This document shows positions 16,273 through 23,791 of a stretch of 43,549 bases of DNA, piece after piece. The notes beneath the pieces are model-generated. The model worked only from the letters and a program-made list of their open reading frames with translations. It was not told the origin of the DNA and made no database searches. The stretch lies in the NCBI GenBank assembly GCA_020430845.1, contig JAGQJA010000191.1:1-43549 (forward strand). Direction: 5' to 3'. The DNA comes from Myxococcales bacterium. Lineage in GTDB: Bacteria > Myxococcota_A > Polyangia > Polyangiales > Polyangiaceae. The translations under genes were made by a program, and so were the position numbers. The stretch's first letter is position 1. The number at the start of each line of letters is the position of its first letter.

Positions 16273-17517
16273 CTATTTGCATACAAACCTGCGTAGCTCC
16301 GAGGGCCCGTTGGGGCCGCCGAGGGCGAACGCCGCCTCGCCGTAGGCCGCGATCATCCGCGCGCCGGCGAGCGCGGGCTCGTCGGTGCCCGGGCCGAGCC
16401 CTCCGTCGCCGAAGAGGGGCACGAGGTGCACGTCGTCGGCTTCGTCGGCCCACGCGAGCCACCCCGCGCCGGCGTCGAGCGGCACGAGATCGGGCGTGAC
16501 CTTGCCCACGCCGCCGTCGACCTCTGGGAGCGCGACGACACGCTTGGCGCCGCCCACGGCGTAGGCCGCCGTGCCGCCCGCGTCGTCGACGGTCACCACG
16601 AGCGCCCCGCGCGCGTGTGACGTCAGCTCGAACGATCGCGTGTGAGACGTGGGCCCACCGATCGTCATCACGTCGCCCGTGGGCTCGCCGGCGGCGTTCA
16701 GCTCGCGCACCTCGACCCAGCGGAAGGTCCTCGACTCGCCGGGACCTTCGAGCTCCGTCGACGCGTCCACGGCCTCGGGGCGGCGCGCGAGCCACGCGAG
16801 CCAGTATCCCCCTCCCTCTCGCGGCGCGAGCCGCGGCGACTCGGCGTCGGTGCCGTCGGGCGAGGCCGCGCGAGGGGCGGCGCCGAGCAGCTGCACCTTC
16901 ACGACGCCACGATCACCGGGCGGCGCGTCCTCGTCCCAGGCCACGAGCGCGCTGTCACCGGCGGCGGCGACGTCGAACGCGAGCGACTCGTCGATCGCCT
17001 GCACGACCGATCCTCCGCGGCGCGCGCCCGCGTCGACGGGGTCGGCGGGTCGGACCTCGAGCACCCGCGTGCGGGCGGCGCCCGCGTCGCCGGGCGTCGG
17101 CGCGTACCACGCGACCCACACCTCTCCGCGGGGCCCGCCGAACGGACGCGGAGGCGGATCGTCGCCGCGCGCGGGCCCGAGCTCGACGTAGGACGCCCGC
17201 GCGAGATCGAGGCCGACGCGCAGCACCGACGCGACACGCTTGCCGCCGACACGACGCGCGACGCCGACCCACAGCTCGCTGCCGGTCACGACCGCGTCAC
17301 CGACCGCGACGTCCTCGCCCGCGACCGCGAGGTGGGGTCCGTCGGCGCGGCAGCGGGGCAGCTGCTCCTTGGCCAGCGTGACCGTCGGCGCCTCGCCGTC
17401 ACCGCCGTCGCGCGTCGACGAACGAGATCGGCACGCGTCTCCACACGCCGCGAGCACGACAGAGCACGCCGCCGCGAACGCAGCACGAACAGCGCTGCGG
17501 ACGGCGGGGTGCGTCAC
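16273..17517 (-). CDS. Lipoprotein, probable beta-propeller-like, unknown function
   Basis: 414 residues. A lipoprotein signal peptide ends at VLAAC (Cys25), followed by a charged Asp/Gly linker. The body contains recurring strands of the form G-x-x-W-L-A-W (for example VWVAWYAP, GGYWLAWLARR, AGWLAWADE) at roughly regular distances, which suggests a propeller or repeat fold. No enzyme motif is seen. The GTG start overlaps the stop of the homocysteine methyltransferase gene by 4 bp, so it is probably co-transcribed with it, although no functional link is obvious. Similar lipoproteins of unknown role are numerous in myxobacteria. Confidence 0.85.
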   Translation of the reverse strand: MTHPAVRSAVRAAFAAACSVVLAACGDACRSRSSTRDGGDGEAPTVTLAKEQLPRCRADGPHLAVAGEDVAVGDAVVTGSELWVGVARRVGGKRVASVLRVGLDLARASYVELGPARGDDPPPRPFGGPRGEVWVAWYAPTPGDAGAARTRVLEVRPADPVDAGARRGGSVVQAIDESLAFDVAAAGDSALVAWDEDAPPGDRGVVKVQLLGAAPRAASPDGTDAESPRLAPREGGGYWLAWLARRPEAVDASTELEGPGESRTFRWVEVRELNAAGEPTGDVMTIGGPTSHTRSFELTSHARGALVVTVDDAGGTAAYAVGGAKRVVALPEVDGGVGKVTPDLVPLDAGAGWLAWADEADDVHLVPLFGDGGLGPGTDEPALAGARMIAAYGEAAFALGGPNGPSELRRFVCK

Positions 17518-19421
17518 GTGCGCGGCTCCGTGAACCCCTCGATGACCTCGAGGGCGAGCTCGTAGCGCTCGAAGGGCGGCATCACGTACGCCCCTTGGAC
17601 ACGGTGGCGGACCGAGGCGAGCATCTCGCGCGCGATCGCGACGCCCTCCTTGCGTCCCTCGGGCCCGCCGCCGGCGCGGCGCATGCGCTCGCGCACCTCG
17701 TCGGGCACCTGCATGCCGGGCACCTCGTTGTGCAAGAACTCGGCGTTGCGGTAGCTGGCCAGCGGCAAGAGCCCCACGAGCACGGGCATCCCGAGCGGCG
17801 CCACGTCGTCGAGGAAACGCTCGAGGATACGTGGATCATACACGGGTTGCGTCATCACGAGGTCGGCGCCCGCGGCGCGCTTCTCGCGCAGGCGCGCGAT
17901 CTCTCGCTCGTAGTTGAGGGCCGCAGGCTCCGCGCCGGTCGCGAGCACGAAGCGCGTGGCGGCGCCGAGCGCCTTGCCTCCGGGATCGACGCCGTGGTTG
18001 AGCCGCGCGGCGAGCTTGAGGATGCCCACCGAGTCGAGGTCGTACACCGCGCTCGCGTCGGGGAAGTCACCCATCTTGGGCGGGTCCCCCGTGATGACGA
18101 CGAGGTCGCGCACCCCGAGCTCGTGCGCCGCGAGCAGGTGCGCGAGCGTCCCGAGCAGGTTTCGATCACGACCGCACACGTGGAGGATGACCTCGACGTC
18201 GGCCTTCTCTTGCAGGCGCGCGGCCATGGCCAGGTTCCCCATGCGGGCCTGCGCACGCGCGCCGTCGGCGACGTTGACCACGTCGACGCCGCCCGCCTTG
18301 AGCATCTTTGCGGCGGCGATCTGCTTCGAGATGTCGAGCCCGACGGGCGGGTTGACCTCGACGGACACGACGAACTTTCCTTCGGAGAGCTTGCGCGCCA
18401 GCTCGCTGCGGTTCGCGAACGGCACGGTGCTGACGTCGGCCGGCGGCGGCCCCGGGTCGGCCGCCCACGTCGAGAAGGGCGCGTCGAGCGCGACCTGAAC
18501 GCCGTCGGACTCGGGCGCGCGTGAGTCGGTCGAGCCGTCGGCGCGTCCCCCGACCATGCGCGCAGCAGCCGCGATGCGACGGATGTGATCGGGCGTCGTA
18601 CCGCAGCACCCGCCCACGAGCTTGACGCCGAGCTTGAACATGCGGCGCGCGTAGATGCCGAAGTACTCGGCCGTGGACACGTACACGAGCCGGTCGTCGA
18701 CGCGGCGCGGGAGCCCGGCGTTGGGGATGGCCCACACGGGAAGCCCCGCGTCGAGCATCGCGCTCGCGGCCTCGAGCACGTTCATCGGCCCGTCGCAGCA
18801 GTTGACGCCGACGACGCTCGCGCCCCACTCGCGCATGAGCCGGGCCGCCTCGGCCGCGGACGTGCCGTCGGCCAGGCGCGACTGCTCGTCGACCGAGGCC
18901 GAAGCGATGACGGGGACCGACCCGCCCGACGCCGCGACGGCGGCCTCGACCGCGAGGCGCAGCTCGTTCGTCTGGCGGAGCGTCTCGACCACGAGCGCGT
19001 CGACCCCCGCGCCCACGAGCGCCTCGGCCTGCTCTCGCAGCGCGGCGCCCACCTTGGCCATGTCGCCCTCGCTCGCCTCACCGAGGAAGTAGCCCGAGGG
19101 ACCGATGGCTCCGACGACGAACGCGCGCTCCGCTGCGGCCGCGCGCGCCACGCGCACAGCGGCCTCGTTGATTTCTCGCACCTTTCCCGACAGCCCATGC
19201 TTGTCGAGGCGCATGGCGTTCGCGCCGAACGTGTTGGTCTCGATGACGTCGGCGCCGGCGCGGATGTAGTCCTCGTGCACCTTGCGCACGAGCTCGGGCC
19301 GCGAGAGGTTCAGCTCTTCGAAGCAGGCGCTGAAGAGCACGCCGCGCTCGTAGAGCTGCGTCCCCATGGCGCCGTCGACGACGAGCACGCCGGCCTGCAG
19401 GGCCTCGAGGAGCTTGGGCAT
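17514..19421 (-). CDS. Bifunctional homocysteine S-methyltransferase / 5,10-methylenetetrahydrofolate reductase
   Basis: 635 residues with two enzyme domains. Residues 1 to about 290 are a zinc-dependent homocysteine S-methyltransferase: DGAMGTQLYERG at the start, ETNTFGAN, GVNCCDGP (Cys208/209) and GGCCGTTPDHI (Cys272/273), which supply the zinc-binding cysteines. Residues about 340-632 are a methylenetetrahydrofolate reductase with VSVEVNPPVG, the ITGDPPKMGD segment and QPVYDP. The layout matches the YitJ type. There is no cobalamin-binding domain, so methyl transfer would be B12-independent. It would act in the cytoplasm in methionine and one-carbon metabolism. ATG start; the 95-bp divergent gap upstream shows no SAM riboswitch that I can recognise. 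Confidence 0.95.
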   Translation of the reverse strand: MPKLLEALQAGVLVVDGAMGTQLYERGVLFSACFEELNLSRPELVRKVHEDYIRAGADVIETNTFGANAMRLDKHGLSGKVREINEAAVRVARAAAAERAFVVGAIGPSGYFLGEASEGDMAKVGAALREQAEALVGAGVDALVVETLRQTNELRLAVEAAVAASGGSVPVIASASVDEQSRLADGTSAAEAARLMREWGASVVGVNCCDGPMNVLEAASAMLDAGLPVWAIPNAGLPRRVDDRLVYVSTAEYFGIYARRMFKLGVKLVGGCCGTTPDHIRRIAAAARMVGGRADGSTDSRAPESDGVQVALDAPFSTWAADPGPPPADVSTVPFANRSELARKLSEGKFVVSVEVNPPVGLDISKQIAAAKMLKAGGVDVVNVADGARAQARMGNLAMAARLQEKADVEVILHVCGRDRNLLGTLAHLLAAHELGVRDLVVITGDPPKMGDFPDASAVYDLDSVGILKLAARLNHGVDPGGKALGAATRFVLATGAEPAALNYEREIARLREKRAAGADLVMTQPVYDPRILERFLDDVAPLGMPVLVGLLPLASYRNAEFLHNEVPGMQVPDEVRERMRRAGGGPEGRKEGVAIAREMLASVRHRVQGAYVMPPFERYELALEVIEGFTEPRT

Positions 19422-19516
19422 GGGCCGGAGTTAGGCCATGCGACGCCGTGCGGCAAACGTTTCCCCACGGGGACGCGATCGGCCGGCCCGTACGTATTAC
19501 GTTGAAAGCACCCCCG

Positions 19517-20383
19517 ATGCCCCGCGTCCCTCCCGTCCTCGTCGCTGCCCTCACCGCCCTGCTCGCGCTCGGCGCCGTCGCCTTCGCGTGTCGGCCGGCG
19601 GTCCGAGCCTGCGACACGCTCGAGGTCCTCGACGCCGAGGACGCCCCCGACGGCTGGAGCAAGCGGTGGCAAGAGCAGCCGTCCGACGGGACCGTCGGCC
19701 CGTTCACCGCTGTGTTCCCAGAACCGGCGCAGCGATCGGGCGCCCGCTCGAGGACGACGCGCCTGACACTGACCCGAGGCTGCACGAACGAGGAGGGCAT
19801 CGAGCTGATTTCGCGATCGGTGCCTCTCGCGTTGTCCGAGGTGTACGTCGTGCACGAGCCCGCGTCGGACCTCTACGTCGTCGCCCATGGCGGCGCGAAA
19901 AAGCGCGAGGGCGGACAGACCGTCGTCGCGGTCACGCGCATCCATCGTGGCGCGCGGACCCGCTTTCGCCCCACCGATCGTATGACGTGGCTCGCGCTCG
20001 GCCTCGGCGCGCTCAGCCTCTTGTGTGCGGCCATCGCGCCGCTCCGTCATCGCCGCGGGCGCCGGTACCACGAGCTGCACGCCGACTGGAAGGAGGCCGT
20101 GCTCGGTCCCGACGGACGGCTCGAGCGGCCCGACGGCTCGAAGATGGGCGTGCTCGATCGGGGACGCGCGCGGTGGGCCGGACCGGTGCTCGTCGCGCCC
20201 GAGGCGATGACGAACGCGACGGCGTTCCGCGACGGCGTGGTCGTGCCGACGCGAGACGTGATCGCGGGTGGGCACGCTCTGCACGCGCGCCAGGCCGCCG
20301 GTGCGCTCCGTGACGCGCGGTGGCTCACCGCGTTCGCCCTCGCGGGCAGCGCGCTGACCGTCGTGCTCACGCGCCTCGGCTGA
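19517..20383 (+). CDS. Membrane protein of unknown function
   Basis: 288 residues starting at ATG 19517, the first start that gives a proper hydrophobic N-terminus (MPRVPPVLVAALTALLALGA); an in-frame ATG at 19448 would add 23 polar residues. Three hydrophobic segments: the N-terminus, about residues 155-175 (MTWLALGLGALSLLCAAIAPL) followed by a basic stretch, and the C-terminus. The region between the first two is probably extracytoplasmic. No family recognised. The last codons and the stop lie within a tandem repeat that continues past the gene (20355-20473), so the C-terminal TVVLTRLG may have been shaped by repeat slippage. Confidence 0.75.
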   Translation: MPRVPPVLVAALTALLALGAVAFACRPAVRACDTLEVLDAEDAPDGWSKRWQEQPSDGTVGPFTAVFPEPAQRSGARSRTTRLTLTRGCTNEEGIELISRSVPLALSEVYVVHEPASDLYVVAHGGAKKREGGQTVVAVTRIHRGARTRFRPTDRMTWLALGLGALSLLCAAIAPLRHRRGRRYHELHADWKEAVLGPDGRLERPDGSKMGVLDRGRARWAGPVLVAPEAMTNATAFRDGVVVPTRDVIAGGHALHARQAAGALRDARWLTAFALAGSALTVVLTRLG

Positions 20384-20473
20384 CCGTCGTGCTCACGCGC
20401 CTCGGCGGACCGCGGCGATGCGCCTCGGCAGACCGTCGTGCTCACGCGCCTCGGCGGACCGCGGCGATGCGCC
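20355..20473 (+). repeat. Tandem repeats at the 3' end of the membrane protein gene
   Basis: A 26-bp unit (TGACCGTCGTGCTCACGCGC then CTCGGC) is present at 20355-20380 and 20381-20406, and a near-complete copy recurs at 20431-20455. A larger 43-bp block (20382-20424 and 20431-20473) repeats with a 49-bp period. Copy 1 encodes the protein C-terminus, and the TGA stop is the first triplet-spanning element of copy 2. The rest of 20384-20611 shows no gene. Confidence 0.9.
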
Positions 20474-20611
20474 GCACGGCGTTGTCGCGTTTGGTCACAA
20501 CGGTCTGAAATCTTTTCCATCCTGGGTGGCGTCGAGTCCACGTTGCGCGCGTAAGTGCACGAAACATGGACGTCTTAAGGGCGGCCCGCGCCTTGCAAAG
20601 TTCGCATCACC

Positions 20612-20932
20612 ATGTCGATGCGATCCTCACAGCTCGTCCGCAAGCCGCAGTTGACCGGGATGGAGATCCGCGTGCCGTCCGACGGGCGCACGTTCGCGGC
20701 GCTCGGCAGCCTCCTCACGTCCGAGGGGGTCTTCGTCGCCTCCTACCAGACGGTGTCCGAGGGCACCGAGATCATCCTCGAGCTGTCGCTCGCAGACGGG
20801 CCGCTTCACGTGGAGGGCACCGTGAGCAGCGTCGACACGCTCCCCGGCAGCGTGGGCTTCTACGTCACGTTCGACGCGATCGCCGATCGTGATCGCGCTC
20901 GGCTCGACGGGCCGCGCGCCCAGACGGGCTGA
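20612..20932 (+). CDS. PilZ-like domain protein
   Basis: 106 residues in the arrangement of a single PilZ-type beta barrel: a basic N-terminus, an R-x-P-S-D segment, then SEGVFVAS in the place of the usual D/N-x-S-x-x-G-x-F-V, GTEIILELSL and VGFYVTFDAI near the end. In myxobacteria such small PilZ-like proteins are common. The canonical RxxxR and D/NxSxxG c-di-GMP contacts are only partly kept, so ligand binding is uncertain. Start at ATG 20612, with a weak ribosome site; ATG 20618 is possible. It converges with the membrane protein at 20937 with a 4-bp gap. Confidence 0.7.
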   Translation: MSMRSSQLVRKPQLTGMEIRVPSDGRTFAALGSLLTSEGVFVASYQTVSEGTEIILELSLADGPLHVEGTVSSVDTLPGSVGFYVTFDAIADRDRARLDGPRAQTG

Positions 20933-20936
20933 GCCC

Positions 20937-22049
20937 TCAGCCCGGAGGACCGTAGCCCGGCGGCGCGCCGCCACCGGTGGGACCGCCCCCACCGCCGGAC
21001 GGATCGTAGCCACCGTATCCCGGGGGCGCGTACGGGTTGTCGGGCGGCGCGACCGGTCCGTAGCCCGGCGGCGGTCCGTACCCCGCGGGGCCGTACGGCG
21101 GATACGCCGGCGCGGCCGCCTCGGCGTTGCGGAGATCGAAGTCGGGGTGCATCGACGCGAGCACCTCGAGCGTCCACGTGCGCTCGAACAGGTAGTACGG
21201 CGCCATCAGCGTCTGGTGCATCACGGGCAGGAGGCCGATGCAGCACGTGAGCAGTCCGGCGATCGTGCCGACGATCCCCGCGCCGATCGCGAAGACGAAG
21301 CGCAGGAAGAAGAAGCCGATGATGCCCCCCACGTGATCGCGCCCCACGGCCCAGAAGCGCTTCCACGCCTCGCGCGCGCCGATGTCGTACTTGAGCATGA
21401 TCGGCGCGACGAAGTTGCGCGTCATGCCTCCGACGATCGCGAACGGGATCACGAGGATCAGCACGAGCACGGCGAGCCCGACGATGACGCCGAGCACCGA
21501 CTCGAAGCCCTCGCCCGCGGAGAGGCGCGGCGCGATGAGCAGCGCGCCCACGACGAGGACGGGCAGGAAGACGACGAGCGAGATCCCCGCGAGCGCGAGG
21601 TGGAACTTGAGGAGCTTGTTGGCCTGGCTCCGCGTGCCCGACCAGAGCGCGCCCACGTCGGCGCGGCCCACGGCGGCGCACTGGATCGCCATCATCTGAC
21701 CGCGCGTGCCGAGCCAGTAGGCGAGCAGGATGAGCGGGATGGCGATGACCGCGGCGGCGACGACGATGCCCACCACGAGCCCCGGCTCGAGATCGGCCCA
21801 CGGCATGCGCGGCGGACCGAGCGCGCCGAGCGCGTGAGAGATCGCATTGTCGGTCTCGCCGCCTCCGCTGCCGCTGCCGCTGTTGCCCCCGCTCCCGTTC
21901 GGAATGTTGAGGTTGCCGCCTCCGCCTTCCATGCAGCTCTGCAAGAAGAAGACGAACCCGAACGAGAACCAAGTGCCGAGGTTGAAGGGCCGGAAGAGCA
22001 CGGCCTTCGTCCGCTCCCAAGCCGGGCCGATCGAGTCTGTGACGCGCAT
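20937..22049 (-). CDS. Polytopic membrane protein with Gly/Pro/Tyr-rich tail
   Basis: 370 residues. I use ATG 22049 (MRVTDSIGPAWERTKAVLF), since the frame upstream lacks sensible protein sequence. The start IGPAWERTKAVLFRPFNLGTWFSFGF is a pattern seen in glycerophosphodiester-phosphodiesterase-membrane-domain-like or DUF4013-like proteins. A first helix is followed by a Gly/Ser/Asn-rich loop, then about five more hydrophobic helices, ending in a 75-residue cytoplasmic or exposed tail of PPYGPxGYGPPP repeats. No enzymatic motif. The function is unknown; it may be a membrane scaffold or stress-related protein. Confidence 0.8.
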   Translation of the reverse strand: MRVTDSIGPAWERTKAVLFRPFNLGTWFSFGFVFFLQSCMEGGGGNLNIPNGSGGNSGSGSGGGETDNAISHALGALGPPRMPWADLEPGLVVGIVVAAAVIAIPLILLAYWLGTRGQMMAIQCAAVGRADVGALWSGTRSQANKLLKFHLALAGISLVVFLPVLVVGALLIAPRLSAGEGFESVLGVIVGLAVLVLILVIPFAIVGGMTRNFVAPIMLKYDIGAREAWKRFWAVGRDHVGGIIGFFFLRFVFAIGAGIVGTIAGLLTCCIGLLPVMHQTLMAPYYLFERTWTLEVLASMHPDFDLRNAEAAAPAYPPYGPAGYGPPPGYGPVAPPDNPYAPPGYGGYDPSGGGGGPTGGGAPPGYGPPG

Positions 22050-22122
22050 CGCGGCGCAGTATAGCCCTCGCCCGCCGCGCGCACCCCATGGTGCGACGCG
22101 TGGCCGCGCGGGAGGCGAAGTG

Positions 22123-22977
22123 TCAGCCCGTGAGGCTGGCGATCGCCCGGTCGAGCACCTGCGCCAAGTCCGACTCGAGCTCGCGCTCGAACGGGTCGGC
22201 GGCGGCCGGTGTGAAGCCCGCACGGAACGGCGCGAGCACAGCCACGCTCGCCCGCTGACCGCACTGCTCGAGCGCCGCGACGATGGCGACGCGCGCGGCG
22301 GTGCCGTGGAACGGATCGGTGAGCTCGCGCTCGAGCACGCGCGCGCCGGCGGCGGACTCGGTGGCGCCGAGCGCCTCGAAGATCGTGAGCACGTTGCCGG
22401 CGCTGTCCGCCCCGCGGCGCGCCTTCTCCGCGGCGAGCAGGGCCTCGAGGCGCTGGGCCGCGCGCTCGCGCGTCGACGGGTCGGCGTGCGGCGCGAGCTG
22501 TCCGAGCGAGAGCAAGAGCGTGGGGCCCACGAACGGGTCGTCGGCGGGGTCCATCGTCATGAGCCGCGCGAGCGCAGGCGCGTGGCGGCGGCGCACGAGC
22601 TCTTCGATGGCCTCGAGCTTGGCGACGGGATCGTCGGCGTCGAGCGCCCGCACGAGCGCCGCCTCGGAGCCCGGCCCGGCGGCGATGGCGTCGCGCACGT
22701 CGTCGAGCGGCGAGCGATCGGAGGCCGTGGACGGCACCGACGCCGTGGACGGCGCGACGGCCGGCGCGGCGTTGGCGGCGTTCGCGGCCGCGACGGCAGG
22801 CGCGGCGAGACGCGGCGACGACGGCGTGACGCTCGACGGCGCGGGCGCGGCGACGACCGCGGGGGCCGACGCAGGGCTCGCGTGGGGTGCGGGCCGGGGC
22901 CACGCCGCGAGACCGATCACGGCCGCGGCGATCGCGGCCGCCACGACGAGACGCGCGCGCGCCGGCACGGTCAGCAC
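22123..22977 (-). CDS. Anchored protein with HEAT-like repeats
   Basis: 284 residues from GTG 22977, which overlaps the lysozyme gene stop (GTGCTGA). N-terminal helix (about residues 9-25), then a low-complexity Ala/Pro/Val/Ser linker to about residue 80, then a helical C-terminal region (DDPVAKLEAIEELVRRR, GPTLLLSLGQLA, AARVAIVAALEQCG) that looks like short HEAT or armadillo-type repeats. Probably anchored in the inner membrane with the repeats outside. Its coupling to the GH104 lipoprotein gene suggests it may assist or restrain that enzyme, but this is inference from position. Confidence 0.75.
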   Translation of the reverse strand: MLTVPARARLVVAAAIAAAVIGLAAWPRPAPHASPASAPAVVAAPAPSSVTPSSPRLAAPAVAAANAANAAPAVAPSTASVPSTASDRSPLDDVRDAIAAGPGSEAALVRALDADDPVAKLEAIEELVRRRHAPALARLMTMDPADDPFVGPTLLLSLGQLAPHADPSTRERAAQRLEALLAAEKARRGADSAGNVLTIFEALGATESAAGARVLERELTDPFHGTAARVAIVAALEQCGQRASVAVLAPFRAGFTPAAADPFERELESDLAQVLDRAIASLTG

Positions 22978-23573
22978 CCTCCGACGTTGCGGCAGTAGTC
23001 CGTACGCATCTGCGAGTGCGTGCGCACGGGCTGGCCGTAGCGTCCCGGCGGGAGCGACGCCCACTCGTACGAGAGCTTCGACATCGCGTTGGAGAACTCG
23101 GACGCGGTCATCGCGCGGTTCGTCGGCACGCTCACGCGCCGGACACGGCTGATGAGGTAGGCCGCGCCCTTCTCTTGGTTCTCGGGCTCGAAGGTCGACG
23201 CGCCGATCCCGCGCGCGGTGGAGTCCCACGTTCGCTTGAGGAACTGGTAGCGGCCCGCCGCGGTGGAGCAGAGGCGCCCGCTGCACGTGTTGACGTTCGG
23301 GTGCCGCCCGCACGACGAGAACGTCTTGTAGGCGAAGCCGATGTTGTAGCCGTCCTTGCCGCGGCCCTCGGTGCCCTCGGCGTAGGCGATCGAGTCGTGC
23401 AGCGCCTTCTGGTAGCGGTTGACGGCGCCCGACGCGCGCGTCGCCGAGCAGGTCGGCCCCGTCGCGGCGCTCGAGGTCTCGTCGATCGGCTCGTCGGGGG
23501 GTGCGTCGGACGCACCGGCGCAGCCCGTCGCCGCCGCGATCGTCGCGATGGCGAACAGAAAGAATCTATTCAT
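22971..23573 (-). CDS. GH104 (lambda-endolysin type) lysozyme-like lipoprotein
   Basis: 200 residues. A signal peptide ends at ATGC (Cys18), then an acidic linker. From about residue 50 the protein follows phage lambda endolysin: SIAYAEGTEG with the likely catalytic Glu66, YNIGFAYKTFSSCGRHPN, AAGRYQFLKRTWD and WASLPPGRYGQP. Lambda endolysin is a lytic transglycosylase that cuts peptidoglycan glycan strands. Six further cysteines (42, 88, 97, 102, 194, 200) suggest disulfides, suited to a protein outside the cytoplasm. Start ATG with ribosome site GGAGGG 7 nt upstream. No phage genes nearby, so it is a chromosomal, exported version. It may act in wall turnover or in lysis of prey. Confidence 0.9.
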   Translation of the reverse strand: MNRFFLFAIATIAAATGCAGASDAPPDEPIDETSSAATGPTCSATRASGAVNRYQKALHDSIAYAEGTEGRGKDGYNIGFAYKTFSSCGRHPNVNTCSGRLCSTAAGRYQFLKRTWDSTARGIGASTFEPENQEKGAAYLISRVRRVSVPTNRAMTASEFSNAMSKLSYEWASLPPGRYGQPVRTHSQMRTDYCRNVGGC

Positions 23574-23602
23574 CTGGTGTCCCTCCAGTCCCCCCTTTCA
23601 CT

Positions 23603-23616
23603 GCAGTGTGTGTGCC
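23603..23616 (-). promoter_or_regulatory. Possible sigma-54 promoter of the lysozyme gene
   Basis: On the minus strand GGCACACACACTGC has GG at 23616-23615 and GC at 23604-23603 with exactly 10 bases between, the invariant -24/-12 pattern (consensus TGGCAC-N5-TTGCA). A start site near 23591 would leave about 18 nt before ATG 23573, containing the ribosome site. Repeated CACTGCAG and TTCAGGG motifs lie within 80 bp upstream and could be activator sites. Pattern match only. Confidence 0.35.
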
Positions 23617-23791
23617 GAACCTACAGGCGGCAGAATCTGCAGTGATTTCAGGGTTCTTCAGGGTTTCAGTCCGACCCCACTGAAAAGATCCAGTGTGAAC
23701 GTGCCCTACCCACCCCCCACCGTGGGAAAAAGTACCCACTCGGCCCTACACGCGCGCGCTCGACCGCACCGACCGCGCGGCTCGGCTCGCC

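Noticed and set aside
19422-19516. SAM or cobalamin riboswitch upstream of the homocysteine methyltransferase/MTHFR gene.
   Set aside because: The 95-bp gap shows neither the conserved cores nor room for them in addition to the divergent promoter.
20355-20473. Possible CRISPR or attachment site.
   Set aside because: Simple tandem duplication with no spacers, no integrase and no target gene nearby.
22971-23573. Prophage remnant, because of the lambda-endolysin-type gene.
   Set aside because: No holin, capsid, tail or integrase gene nearby; it has its own lipoprotein signal and the same base composition as its neighbours.
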